A DNA stretch of 64,000 nucleotides from Spirodela intermedia (taxonomy: Eukaryota; Streptophyta; Magnoliopsida; Alismatales; Araceae). The stretch covers positions 6,946,424 through 7,010,423 of the forward strand of contig LR746267.1 of NCBI GenBank assembly GCA_902729315.2, written 5' to 3'. The notes below the pieces were generated by a model, which saw only the letters and a program-made list of their open reading frames with translations, ran no database searches and had not been told where the DNA came from. This document shows, in pieces, positions 14,701 through 26,100 of this stretch. The translations under genes and the position numbers were made by a program. The stretch's first letter is position 1, and each line of letters opens with the position of its first letter.

Positions 14701-14971
14701 AGATCCAGAACAACAAAACCCATATTCCCGGCATTGCAAATCTCAAAGAATCAGAGGGCAGCTTCACTCAATTAGCCTCCTCGATGGGTAGCTGGAAATT
14801 TGTATCAGACAAAAATTTCATAGTCACCTCTAGGCGCCCAGCTGAGGTGAGCTCGGGGAAGGGATACGTTGACCTCCGCTTGACGCCGTCCCTTGGCTCG
14901 TCAGCCATCTTCCCGCATAGCACTGCAAGGAGGGTACAGTTCTGCTTCGAGAGGCCATGAGCATGGAACAT
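8762..14971 (-). CDS. ARID4: ARID/BRIGHT DNA-binding and PHD-finger chromatin protein (plant ARID4/ARID5 type)
   Basis: Fifteen exons join in frame: 14971-14828, 14641-14450, 13726-13673, 12967-12879, 12799-12526, 12428-12372, 11828-11797, 11373-11238, 11154-10981, 10545-9898, 9784-9647, 9573-9475, 9272-9172, 9075-8985, 8887-8762. The product is 784 aa (Arabidopsis relative about 750). The first half holds plant-specific blocks such as LLAVLCGKMA, SHFRHALFS, SSCSHTWDAFQLAH and GVVTMRCD. Exon 10 (216 codons) carries SYRSLVALGIASIQG, then a basic, low-complexity linker. An ARID domain lies at about 603-700 (MDVMQFLLLRGHNRLVP, GGFHVGNGINWKGQVFSKM, LKRHYETYLLEYE). A PHD finger follows at about 708-760 (CLLC, CGLC, HFGC, CPHC). 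The Arabidopsis protein is described as an ISWI-complex subunit that reads H3K4me3 and AT-rich DNA; the same role is inferred. The MFHAHG start matches the family. Confidence 0.93.
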
Positions 14972-16884
14972 CTTCCCCACATAACACCAGGACCTGCGAC
15001 GCTGAGCTTTGGACGACCGCAGAGGCTAGATTCACACCAAGTCCCCAGAGATTTCCCCAAAACCGGAGAAACCCACGAGACAGAAACCCTTCCCAAGATC
15101 CGACCTCCGCAGGCCCCAACAAGGGAGGGTCCCTTAAAATCGACCCCGAATTCCTCCCATCGTGAGAAAAAACGGCGACCTAGATGAGGGAACGCCTTCT
15201 TCCGAGACCCTGTGCCCGAGCTGCCACAAGGTGTTGAGAAGAAAGCGAGCTCCAAAAATCCAGAAAGGGAAGAGGAAAGAGGGGGAGGGTGAGAGGGAGA
15301 GGAGGAGGAGGAACGAAGAGACAAGAACAAGAAGAAAAAGAGTAAAGTCGACAATAACCAGGGAACCCTAACACGTTCCCCAGCTGCTCGTTAAAAATCA
15401 CAAACCAGAAAGGAAAGAGAGGAAGAAAAATTCCTCGAAATAAATTAATAGAGAATAATCTTCGAGAAAGGTGAGGGGAGCATTAGCTTGTTTCCCTTCC
15501 TACCCTCCCAGAAGCCGCGCCTCCCCCCCTTCTCGCAACCCTCGATCTACCGATCGTCCATCATCATCCAACTCCGCATCTCGTCCACTATTCATGCATC
15601 CCATCTACCGACGAAAAGAATAACATGAACGCGGATCCGAAGAAACAAAGACCGTAATTAATAAAACAAGGCCCCCCCTTTTCTATTTATTTCGAACGGC
15701 GACGAATGGGTTCGCAGATGTGCGGACGTTTGCGTAAACCCTCCACCACGAGCCCATGAGTCGAAGGGGAACAAGAGAGAGAGAGGAGAGAGAGCGGTAA
15801 GAATAGGAACGGAAGATGATCGGGAAAAGCTTTCCATTGACGGAACGAGAGTCGGGAACCCAAAACCCAGTCGCGAAATCCAAAAATATCCTCAGAAGTT
15901 TAAAAGAGCGGATTAGACGTCACATGCTTAGAGAGGGAGAGGCGCGGGGCAGCGGAATGGTATCGGAACCACGGGGGGCCATCAGGAGATTTGCCGGGAA
16001 ATAACCAAAATAGGGTTCTACGGGCATCATTGAGAAGGGTCTCCCGCAGTTATTATCGCCGTATTTATTAGTCCCGGGTATGGGATTTTTGGCCCTTTCC
16101 CAGCAGCGCCTTCGTCTCCGAGCAGGATCGTATCGGGACTCCTGCAACGAATCAGGAAGAAGAGACTGAAGAAAAAAAAAGAGCAGGCGAAGCCAAGAGC
16201 ACATCTTTTTGACCCAAAGCGGCAGAAACCTCTACGATCTTGACATGGACTCATCCCCCCTCCGCCTCTCCCTCTCTCTCTCTCTCCCCTCTTTCTCTCT
16301 CTAATCTGTGGCCCTCGGCAGCGAGCGTTGACTGAGCGTTACCAGGTAGACTGGGGGCGTGAGCCAGGCGGTATCGCGGGGTGACAATAGCACATTTATG
16401 TGATTTTCCTTTTGCATACAACTCCCCAAGAAAGTATCAAAGTGATATTTACTCCCCACGTCCACTGTGCTACCACGCCCTGCTTACCAGTCACACCACA
16501 CATAACACAGTTTTTATGAGAAAAAGGCCCCAAGGATGGATGAAGGAAAAAATATTATTTATATATCTATATATATATATATATTTAAAGAATACTATTT
16601 ATATATATACATATCTTTATCAGATATAGCAAGGTTATGCAAAGTATTGCTCGCATGTAGCTAAATTAGGGTAAAGTTTCAGTCTAATGTCCGAATATTA
16701 ATAAAAGAGCTGATTTTTAATATATATAGATATTTCTCATAGGTGCCTTGTAGTCAAGATGTGTGGAGGCAATCACGGCCGTCCAATTGATGAGGTTTTT
16801 TCTTTAAAGGAGGTAAAAACACAGTCGATGGTGATTCTAGGAGCAGGAAAACCTAAAGACGGAGGGCGGGGACAGCGGCGGGGG
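14972..16884. promoter_or_regulatory. Shared upstream region of two divergent genes
   Basis: This 1.9 kb separates the start codons of the minus-strand ARID/PHD gene and the plus-strand unknown gene, so it must hold both promoters. At 15250-15350 the plus strand is almost pure purine, which makes a CT-rich leader for the minus-strand transcript. A CT-rich tract lies at 16262-16302 and (TA)n runs at about 16558-16625. Several short GC-rich open frames between 14.8 and 16.2 kb are not conserved and probably reflect leader composition. A bidirectional promoter is inference. Confidence 0.45.
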
Positions 16885-18170
16885 ATGGGCGGGTATGGGG
16901 AAGCAGAGGCGGAGGATCTGTCGGCTTCGTCTACCTTGGTCCACTTCGACCGTCCGTTGCCTCTCCTGAGGGTGCCTCTGCTCGCCGGCGCCTCCGATGA
17001 TCCCTCTGCTGGCCCCTTCGTGCTTGCTTTCCGGGACGCCGACTCGTGGAGAGCCGCATTTCGGAGCACTGAGGCCAGGGTGGTCGAACAATGCGAGGTC
17101 TCCATCTCTCCCCTGTTCCGTGTTTCAATCTGTTTTTGGTTCTGGAGGACGGAGGGTAGGGTTTATCACTTCTGTGAAATTCTGGGAAAGGGTGATCAGA
17201 GTTAGTATGATTTCAGTTTTGGGGAAGAACAAGGCTGGATGGGTTATATAGAGCACGAAGTCCACCTGGTCTTCAGCGTTCGGTACTCCCATGGTTTTTG
17301 AGTGAAGAGCTTGTGATCCGTGGTCTTTACCCGCAGCTGGCCGAGCTGGCTGGCTGGAGCTTTCGCCAGGCAGTAAGTTAATCAGCGGCGCAAATCAAGT
17401 TGAGCTAAAAACCAGCTTCCGGCTGCTTAGTCTGAGCCACTGGAATTGATGGTGCTCCACATATCCCATTATATCAGCCCTTTGCCTGGAGAAGCTGCGT
17501 TAATTCATGACATGATCTTTCATAGGCCGCTGACCCACTGTTCATATGCTCGATGATCCATATTTACCCCATCGATGGGTTCCTCTCTCTAGAATTTTTT
17601 TTTTTCTATCTTTTCTAGTTTTCTCTACCAAGAACAGCTTTTTGCAGAAGTATCCGTTGACTCATTCGTCCTAATCCACCCACCCAAAGCTAAGATAATG
17701 CCAGCCGATGATAACACCGCTTGAGCAGATCTTTGATGTTCTTTTTTTTTGGTTTGAGCTGCTAATATTTTTTTCTTGCACAATCAGACTGCAAATGGTA
17801 TGTGACCTCTGTTTGCTAAAGCCAGGCTGGGGCGCGGGTTGGGTGCTCCCTCAGTGCATCAAAGAAGTGCAGTCCTCCCTGGTGGAAGACCCTGCTGGGC
17901 CTCAGCAGCGTTGACTTTGCTGAGAGGGAGAAGTGCGAAGAGCGTGAGATGGCGGCCTGCCTTGAGGCTTCCAGGGGGCCCTGCTCTCGCTTTGCCAGGG
18001 AGAAGTGCTTGCCTGCCTTCAGAGATGCGAGGATCTCTTCTGTAGGTCCCACCGGGTTTCCACAATTGGGATCTGAGAACCCGAAGCTGGAACCCATTGA
18101 CCAGACCAACTACAGGGGAAGTGCCCTTTTGGAGGAGATATTCACAGAGATCGTCTCGAGCAGGAGCTAG
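16885..18170 (+). CDS. Conserved plant protein of unknown function, Cys-rich C-terminal half; splice junction unresolved
   Basis: I do not recognise a named function. The first exon (to about 17097) encodes a 71-residue stretch from MGGYGE, including LVHFDRPLPLLRVPLLAG, FVLAFRDADSWRAAF and RVVEQCE. The last exon ends at the TAG at 18168-18170 and encodes PPWWKTLLG, FAEREKCEEREM, AACLEASRGPCSRFAREKC and LPAFRDARI. Spaced Cys residues and the WWK and EREKCEEREM blocks resemble small uncharacterised proteins that I recall from several plants. The intron is about 0.7 kb, but its ends are uncertain: the donor after QCE would be the weak GTCTCC, while the acceptor after 17825 keeps the frame and the one after 17854 does not unless another exon intervenes (for example the bases near 17788). 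ATGs in frame upstream (16759, 16828) are possible starts. No signal peptide or membrane helix is evident. Confidence 0.6.
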
Positions 18171-19269
18171 CTCGAAGATTCTGGATCCACCTCTCCTGGG
18201 CTTCTCATGGCTTCTTCTCCCATTTGATGTGGGCTGGAGGAGGCTGTTCTGAGTATTTATGGGCTGAAATCATTGCTTGATGTGAATTTATGTCAGCTGA
18301 AGCCATTCCGAATGACTTCCCTCCTGCTGGAGTCATCACTAAATCCCTGTAAGATATATAATGAGACATCTAGACTCATTGGGGTCACTCCGCTTCCCCT
18401 TTCTTTATCTGCCTTGGTGGCTCTTCTCTGGTTCTAGCTTTAAAAGGGTTGAAAGATTCTCCTCTTGAATCGAAAAATCAGTGATTAATTGCCTCCCTAG
18501 GACCATTTTTTTTGGGTTGGTTTATGGTTAAGTTATTATCGATAATATTACTAATCTCCAACCTTATATATGGGTTAATATTTTCTACCAGACTCTCTTC
18601 TGAAATAAGTAGAAATAAAATTTTAAATTATTTTATCTAATTATTGATTCATATAGGTAAGTTTTAAGGGACAACTTAGAATTAAAAAAATGAAGCTGTA
18701 AAATAAATCACACACGATCTATATAATTTATTTAATTTGGCGAGGTTCTTGAAGTTCATCAGGTGGGGTGAAGAACACGCCATCTACGGTTCAGATTGGT
18801 GGGATCTTTTTTTTCTGTCTCTGCTATTAGATGTAATAGTATGAAAGTCGTTTTATTTCCTAATTTATTTCATGATATCAGCCCACCCCCACCCAGGTGA
18901 GAAATAATTTACTTGTACTATATAAAAATTAGGGTTTAATCTTCATTAATATTCCACGTATACTAACAAAAGTATTTTTCATGGCAATCTGCGGTTTATG
19001 ATTCCTGATTTTTTCCCTTGATATCAACTCGGGCTACCGTGAGAGAAAAGTTAGAATATTATCAAAATTAGGGTGTTATTTTCGTTTATGGTCCACGTGT
19101 ACGGCTCTGATTGGTTGCCGGTGTGTCTCCGTTCGTGGTTTTTTCTACTAGCGGGGTTTCCCTTGCTGTTTGAAGGCGCCACTGTCGAAGCTCGACCAGG
19201 GGCTTCGGCTGCGCGTGAAGTCCCGGCATAGACGGATCTGGTGGTTCCCCTCGTCGTCTTCCCCGTCTA
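18171..19269. other. Intergenic region before COG3
   Basis: AT-rich sequence with no recognisable exon. GC content rises from about 19.1 kb, where the COG3 promoter and leader should lie. Confidence 0.45.
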
Positions 19270-22200
19270 ATGGCGGCGGCGGCGGCCGCGAGGCCGGGAG
19301 GGGCAGGGGCGCCGCAGCAGCTGGTCAAGTCGGGAGCCGTCTCAAGGGGATACAATTTTGCCTCCACTTGGGAACAGGTGAGCGACCGTCTCCTTTCCCA
19401 GGCGGATGTGTCGAGAATTTTTTTCGTTTGTGCTTCTGTCTTCTGCCGGAACTCGTGGTCTTCAATCGGATCCTGGTGGAAAGAATATGTGTCGGTGATC
19501 TGTTGTCTGCTACGTGGAGCGGTGAGATCCGAGACAATTCAGAGTGAATGGGAAAGATTGAGAAAAGATAAACTTGCGCGGACGGATGGTGTTGCTTAGA
19601 CGCATCTCTCTTTGAATGGTGAGATCAGTCCATGGTAGGAGCTGGATTGAGAGGCTTGTATCCTTTTTTCAATTTAGCCAGAGTTTTGTAACTTCTGCTG
19701 GATGTGGAGGTTCGATGTAGAGAAAATTCTACATCGAACCTCCACATTGTAACTTTCAGAAACAGCTCTCGGTAACAAAATGACGGCACGAAGATTAAGA
19801 CATCAACATTGTATCACGACAATTTGTATCTTGATCATGTGACTATTTCATACCTTTTTTCGTCCTTCATGCTGTTAAAATTCCATTATATTTTTTTTAT
19901 CATCAAATATAACATTCTGCTTTTTCCAACTTGTTCTTTGTCTTTCTGGTAATTAAACGGAAATATTATTTTTCAATCATCTTTTTACAGAATGCTCCAT
20001 TAACAGAGCAACAGCAAACAACGATTATATCACTATCTCACGCTATTGCTGAGCGTCCCTTCCCAGAGAAACTGGTAAGGCCATGCAGAAGTTCAGCCTG
20101 TCTAGGTTGAATGATTTTTCTTTATTTCGAGGTTCTTCTCTTCCAAAAATTCGACTGATTTTTTTTTCTTAATAGTGCTTTGATTTTTGAGCCGTAGATG
20201 ACTTGAATTTTTTGATTCATTAATAAAGAGTACTGGTTGCATTATTGACGATTTATTAATAATTAATGCAGTCCCAAGAGCAGACCACGGGAGACACTAA
20301 TAATTTGTCTGGCTCCCCCAGCAATGGAACTTCAGAAGATTCTGGTGCTATAGATGCAGTTTTAGTCAGCACTCATGAGGTTTGTTAGAAAATTTAATAT
20401 TAACTAGGATAACTTTATACTTTATAAGACCATACAAGTTAGTCAAAGTTAGACATTGTAGGCATGCATCTTCCAGTTAGAGATAATGAAAATTTTGTTT
20501 CACTTTCCTTGCTCAAGTTTTTATGCTAAAACTACCCAGCAGCAATGCTGTATCCGTTTTATTACATATGGCTTCCTTTTCAATATCAATGTGACATGGT
20601 TGAAGGATTTATTTAATTAGGTGTATCCATTTTAATGCCATTTACTCGCCCTTTTCAGAAGTAATGATTAGTCATAATGATGTGAAGATGGATAGTGAGA
20701 TCATGCTTTAGTTGGTATGAGGAAAGCTTAGGATGAAACAGTTTTGGCGGAGAGAAATGAGTTGGGGATCCCTCATCTCTTGGTGATTGTGTCTGAGGAT
20801 GCTCTGACTCAACAGTTGGCAACCGTTCCTGATGGCTTGGATGGAGTGCCCGCTGTACAATATGGAGGATGATATTTGTGTTTTTGAAAGTGGACAGTTC
20901 TGCGAAATTCATAAGGTCAAAAACATGAGATACAAGGCTATACATTGTATAGTCAACTCTCGAAATGCTATCAATTGTTACACAGAAGTTGGAGACAAAA
21001 TCTATGTTCTCAAAGCAGTCAAAATGGAAGAATCACGTCCTTGTTCGCCACAAAATCACTTGTGCATTAGTTTACCCTTGAGAATATAAGGATAAATACG
21101 TTATCATTAGACTAATACCTGTGTCTAAATCTGATGTTTCATTGAGGAATGATGAGAAGTCATTGTACAATGTATTTCGGAATTTTTTGTGTATATTTCT
21201 GGGCAGCTTTTCCTCTATTCCTTGTGTAGTTTCCTTCTCTACCAAGATTATTCCGTGTGATCCTCAGTTTGTGTTACTCCGTATAATTTTGTATAATGCG
21301 TGGTGTTGGCAAGATCCTCCTAAAATTAACATGAAACAAGTGTATCTTCCTGTTTGCTCATTCTGGAGGTTCGTGATTACCTCACTTTTCCCACCATCAT
21401 GATTTGCTTAAGTGCTTTTACATGTGATATCATGCAAACATTTTAACAATTTCATAAAGTAAGTTGTCTGGTGGGTTTTCTCTTTTTACTCAAGCGTCTT
21501 TTAAATTTCCAAAAGAGTGAAGATAAACCGTTCATAGTTTTTTGATACAACATGGTACAGCATTGCTCATTATTTTTGATATACCTTGCAGTTCTACAAA
21601 TGGTTCACAGACTTGGAATCTATAATGAAGTCAGAGGTTTGTAGATTAAAAAAAATGTTTTTAAACTAATGTTTAGGATGACCAGCATGGTTCACAAATA
21701 CTGATTGTTTTCCTTTTCTACTTACAGACGGAGGAAAAGTATTGTCATTATGTGAATACATTGACTGAACGCATGGAGATATGTGATGGAATTCTCCATC
21801 GGGTATGGTGTCCTCTATTCCCTAATCTATATGTGCCGGTTTCTGTCTGAATTTCATAAACCTGGTTGAGTCGATATGCAAATTTACCTGTTCGTAATTC
21901 GTTACACTTTTCATCACATTGACGGGAGTAACTTTGGCATGCAGGTGGATGACACTCTCAATCTATTTGATGAATTGCAACTGCAGCACCAGGCAGTTGC
22001 GACAAAAACTAGATCACTACATGATGCATGTGACCGACTAGTACGTTTTATACATTGTTCAAGCTAGACATTATATTTCTTCGTTTTTTCTGTAAAAGTT
22101 CTAGTTTCCAAAGATCAGTACATGTTTCAGACTCTTGTAATCTTATTTAGCTAAACAAGGGAGGTCCTTTGTAATCCCTATTTATCTATTGGATTGTCTT

Positions 22201-23075
22201 TTTTGGTTGATATGATGACGTGAAGTTGAAGAACAGATAATTATCGCTTTTTACAAACTTTTTTGGTCCTCTTTGGAGCATCAAGTCTCTCATCCTGTAA
22301 AATATTAGTTTCCGATGTTTTTGCTAGGTTTCATCTATCATCATCTTTACAGAGTAATTGGCGAATCTCAGTTCTTGTAGCAAAGGTCCACCCTGCCTCA
22401 TGCTAAGGAAAGAATCGTTATACTAGAGCAACACAAGCAGATAACAGTCATCAGAATCAATATAACTTTTATAATGTTGCTGGAATATTTTGCTTCTTAC
22501 ACTTTTATAATCGGACAAGGCTTGTCTGGAGAAAAACTTGGGATATTCTATTAATAATGTTGTTGGCTTGTGGGGTTAAAATAACACGAGGATGTTTTTA
22601 CATTACATGCCTTTTTATTTCGACAATGAACGAAAGCAATTTGCTACTTTCCAAGGACACTTTGTTGACTCTATGAACTTTGTTGTTGCTTTCACATTCG
22701 CTGACTCTATGAGGATAAGGAATTTTTTTTGACCTTCGGTGACTAATGGAACTTGTCGTGTATTCAAGCCAGGGAAAATAATACATCTGTACTATATCGT
22801 TCAGACCAGACAGACCTTGTCTGACCTACATAAACAAGCGTCTTGCGCCCACACTCTTGGCACTTTAAGAGTACAACAGTATTGAAGAAGGAAATGGGGA
22901 GAAAGTGAAGTTGAGAGAAGATGCAAGGGCAAAAGCTTGTATCTGTCAGAAAAGTTCACTAGGAATGGGGGCATGTGATGCCCACGGTGCATTGCTGACG
23001 GAAATCGTATTTATTATTCAATTAATACTTTATGTATCAGGGATTTGTCTGATGTCTCTTTCTCTCTCCCTCTCT

Positions 23076-23108
<33 letters not shown>

Positions 23109-26100
23109 ATACACACACACACACACACTGTGATCTCTTCGTTATCCCTTTCTTGTCTCTATTTTCTCTATAAAAAAAAATTCCTTATCTTTTTCCATTT
23201 CCTCATGAATCTTCGCATCAAGAAATTCGTTCCTGATCCTCTATGTTTGTGATATGTGTAATAATCGGTTATGGGCAGTTCAGATCTTGACCCTGATCCC
23301 TCTGTCCTGTCATGAGAGACCTGCTACTACATCATGGTCTCTCTTTTGCAAATGCCTACTTTCAAAGTGTATCCTAATTAAAAAGAATTTTAAAGATTGT
23401 ATGGCTCGAGTGTGAAGATCTTCAAAACATAATTCTACTACTACTTATGCAGGCCGTTTAACAGTTCGTTTTTGTGGTTTTATTTTTCATGAGAAACTTG
23501 GAATTTTCCCTCCTTTGGTTAGCATATCCTAGTAGTGTCATCAAAATTTTGTGCCTTTTTTGTAAATATTTCATATTCTTAGTTATGCTGATTATGTTGT
23601 TCTAATTTATTTTTAATTGCAGTTGATGGAGAAACAAAGACTTGTGGAGTTTGCAGATGCGCTTCGAGTCAAACTCGAATATTTTGATGAACTAGAGAAT
23701 GTTAGTTTTGAACGTCATTTACTACTTAATTGTGACACCACAGTGCAGTGTTATTGAATTTTGTCTGTTAACTTGCCATCTTAGGAGTACCCCAATGTGG
23801 ATTGTTTTGGCCGTATAATACCTGATAATGGCGTTATTGTATATCTGAAAACCTCAGTATTTTTTTTCTGTCCGTTTGTGGGTTTTCGGGAATTCATTCA
23901 CGGAAATTATTTTAATAAATCGGCAATGAAAACTTGTTGTTGATCCCAAATTTTTGGTTGAGATATTTGAGCAGTTTCTTCTCTACATATTTTTTTCTGT
24001 TTGTCTATAATTAGAAAAATGATTGTGTAATATGCAGGTTGCCAAGGCCTTCCATTCTCCTAGTATGAATGTCGGGAATGCAACTTTTCTTTCTTTGCTT
24101 AAACGACTTGACGAGTGCATTTCGTAAGTATATTTATTAAAGTATTGTTTTTTTTCTGAATTTCATATATAGTTGTTTTTCTCCATAGAATCCCTTTTCA
24201 TGTGGTTCCAAATAACAGACTTTCCATGATGTTTTCATCTGTGATATTTTAGTGAATGTTGTTTCTGTTGTCAAGCCTAGGTATGTTGAGAATAATACAG
24301 AGTATGCAGAATCTGGTGTATACCTCATCAAGTTTCGACAGCATCAGGTACTTATTTAACAAAACTGTGTTGAACATTTCGATGCCCTTTGTGTTTATTA
24401 CAACTGTGCATAGATTCATGTGACACATAATTTCTACATTAACAATTAAACTACGGTCTTCTTTACTTTTTTCCCCAACTTTTTGCAGTCTCGAGCATTG
24501 GGGATGATAAAAAATCATGTGCTTTCTGTGCTTAAAAATGCGTCTTTTCAGGTATGCTTCTAAAATATCTCCAAGTTTTTCAAAAACTATTCATTGTGCT
24601 TGGTAGATATTTGCTAAGGATTTCTGGCTTGAATATGCAGGCACAGTCTGCAATCCAAGACAGCAGTTTGAGTGCAGCAAATATTTCGGAAGGTGTTGAA
24701 GCCTCAGTAATTTATGTTCGTTTCAAGGCTGCTTCTGGTGAGGTAGTTTCTGGCATTGTGTTAGCCGTAACACAAAATATTGAGTTAATTGTCTTCCTCA
24801 GGGAAATGTTTGTAGTTGTATGATTTGTTGAGATAATTTTTTGAACGAATATAGTAGAAGTCCTTGATCTAATAACTGCCGTCACCTCTTTTTCACCCTG
24901 GTATTGATGAGTAGAATTGCGAATCATTTTCATGCTAACCTCTGAATTTTTGTGTTAATTTTCATAAAATATTGAATTTTTTTTGTTTTTCAGTTAAAGC
25001 CTGTGCTGGAGGAAATCGAAGGTAGATCTTCAAGGAAAGAATATGAAGAAGTTCTTTCAGATTGTCATCGGATATACTGTGAGCAGAGACTGTCATTGGT
25101 GCGTAATCAGTAATTTGTCGTTTGTGGGTAGTAAATTTCGTTTTAAACCAAGTGCTGATCCATGTGAGATCACTAATTATCTGTGCGCATTTAGATAAAA
25201 AGCCTCGTACAGCAGCGGATTTCTGAGTTTGCTAAAAAAGAAGCACTACCATCATTAACAAGATCAGGTTGTGCTTACCTAATACAGGTAGATATGGGTA
25301 TCTAACTTGATTTTTTTTCTTTTCTTGGTTAGTTGGTTTCCGGCTACTTTTTTTGGTTTAAAAAGCTTCAATCTTCTTATTCTTCTAATATGCATGTGGG
25401 AAAATAATAGGAAATAAAATGCTTTTTTCGTCGTCATCACACTGATTAATAACCTTTAGCATTTATGGTTTCGTCTTATACGGCATAGAACCTAGGTAAT
25501 GCCCATTTTAATAGTTGAAGGGGCTCTAGTCATCATTATGCATACAGTTGCAAACAGTTGGGAATAAATTTCTCCATTCAGGCCAATAGAAAATCGAAAT
25601 TCTGTTGTGCAAAACTTAAGGCTCATATTTAAATTTAGTAGGGAAGTGGAAAATATGACTCAGAATTTACCATCTGTGTTTGAAATTTTTTGAGGGCTTT
25701 AATTTTGGAATGAAAGAGTGATTTAGTTTCATGTGTTCTACAACTCTTAGGTTTGTCAACTTGAGCACCAGCTTTTTGATCATTTTTTTCCATCTTCTTC
25801 AAAGGAAGGCTCGAGTATGGCTGCTCTTATGGATCCACTGTGAGTTAATTTTCCTGGTCTTATTTTAGATTTGTCTCTTGACTGTTGTGAATCTTATGGT
25901 TTTTTCTTTTGTTGCTCATATTTAAAACTGTATTTTCTGGAGAATTAATTCTTTCGCTGGCATTGCTCTAGAGTTAGTCAGTATTGGTGCATATATTAGA
26001 GGTATGAAGCATCTAGGGATGACCATTCTTTTCATAGTTTGAAGACTTCTCTTAGGATGGATACTATGTTTACTACACTATTCTCATGACTTTCTCGAAT

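Noticed and set aside
14830-15354. 174-codon minus-strand frame starting in a Ser, Leu and Pro-rich stretch upstream of the ARID gene
   Set aside because: It overlaps exon 1 in another frame and its N-terminus is only the CT-rich leader translated. The MFHAHG frame matches the family.
17788-17797. Ten-base micro-exon (after AATCAG, before GTATGT) in the unknown gene
   Set aside because: It has acceptable splice sites, but joining it to the neighbouring exons does not keep the frame with either visible acceptor, so I left the junction open.
20832-21402. Two open frames of 85 and 93 codons in COG3 intron 3
   Set aside because: No recognised motif, and COG3 exons 3 and 4 join in phase without them.
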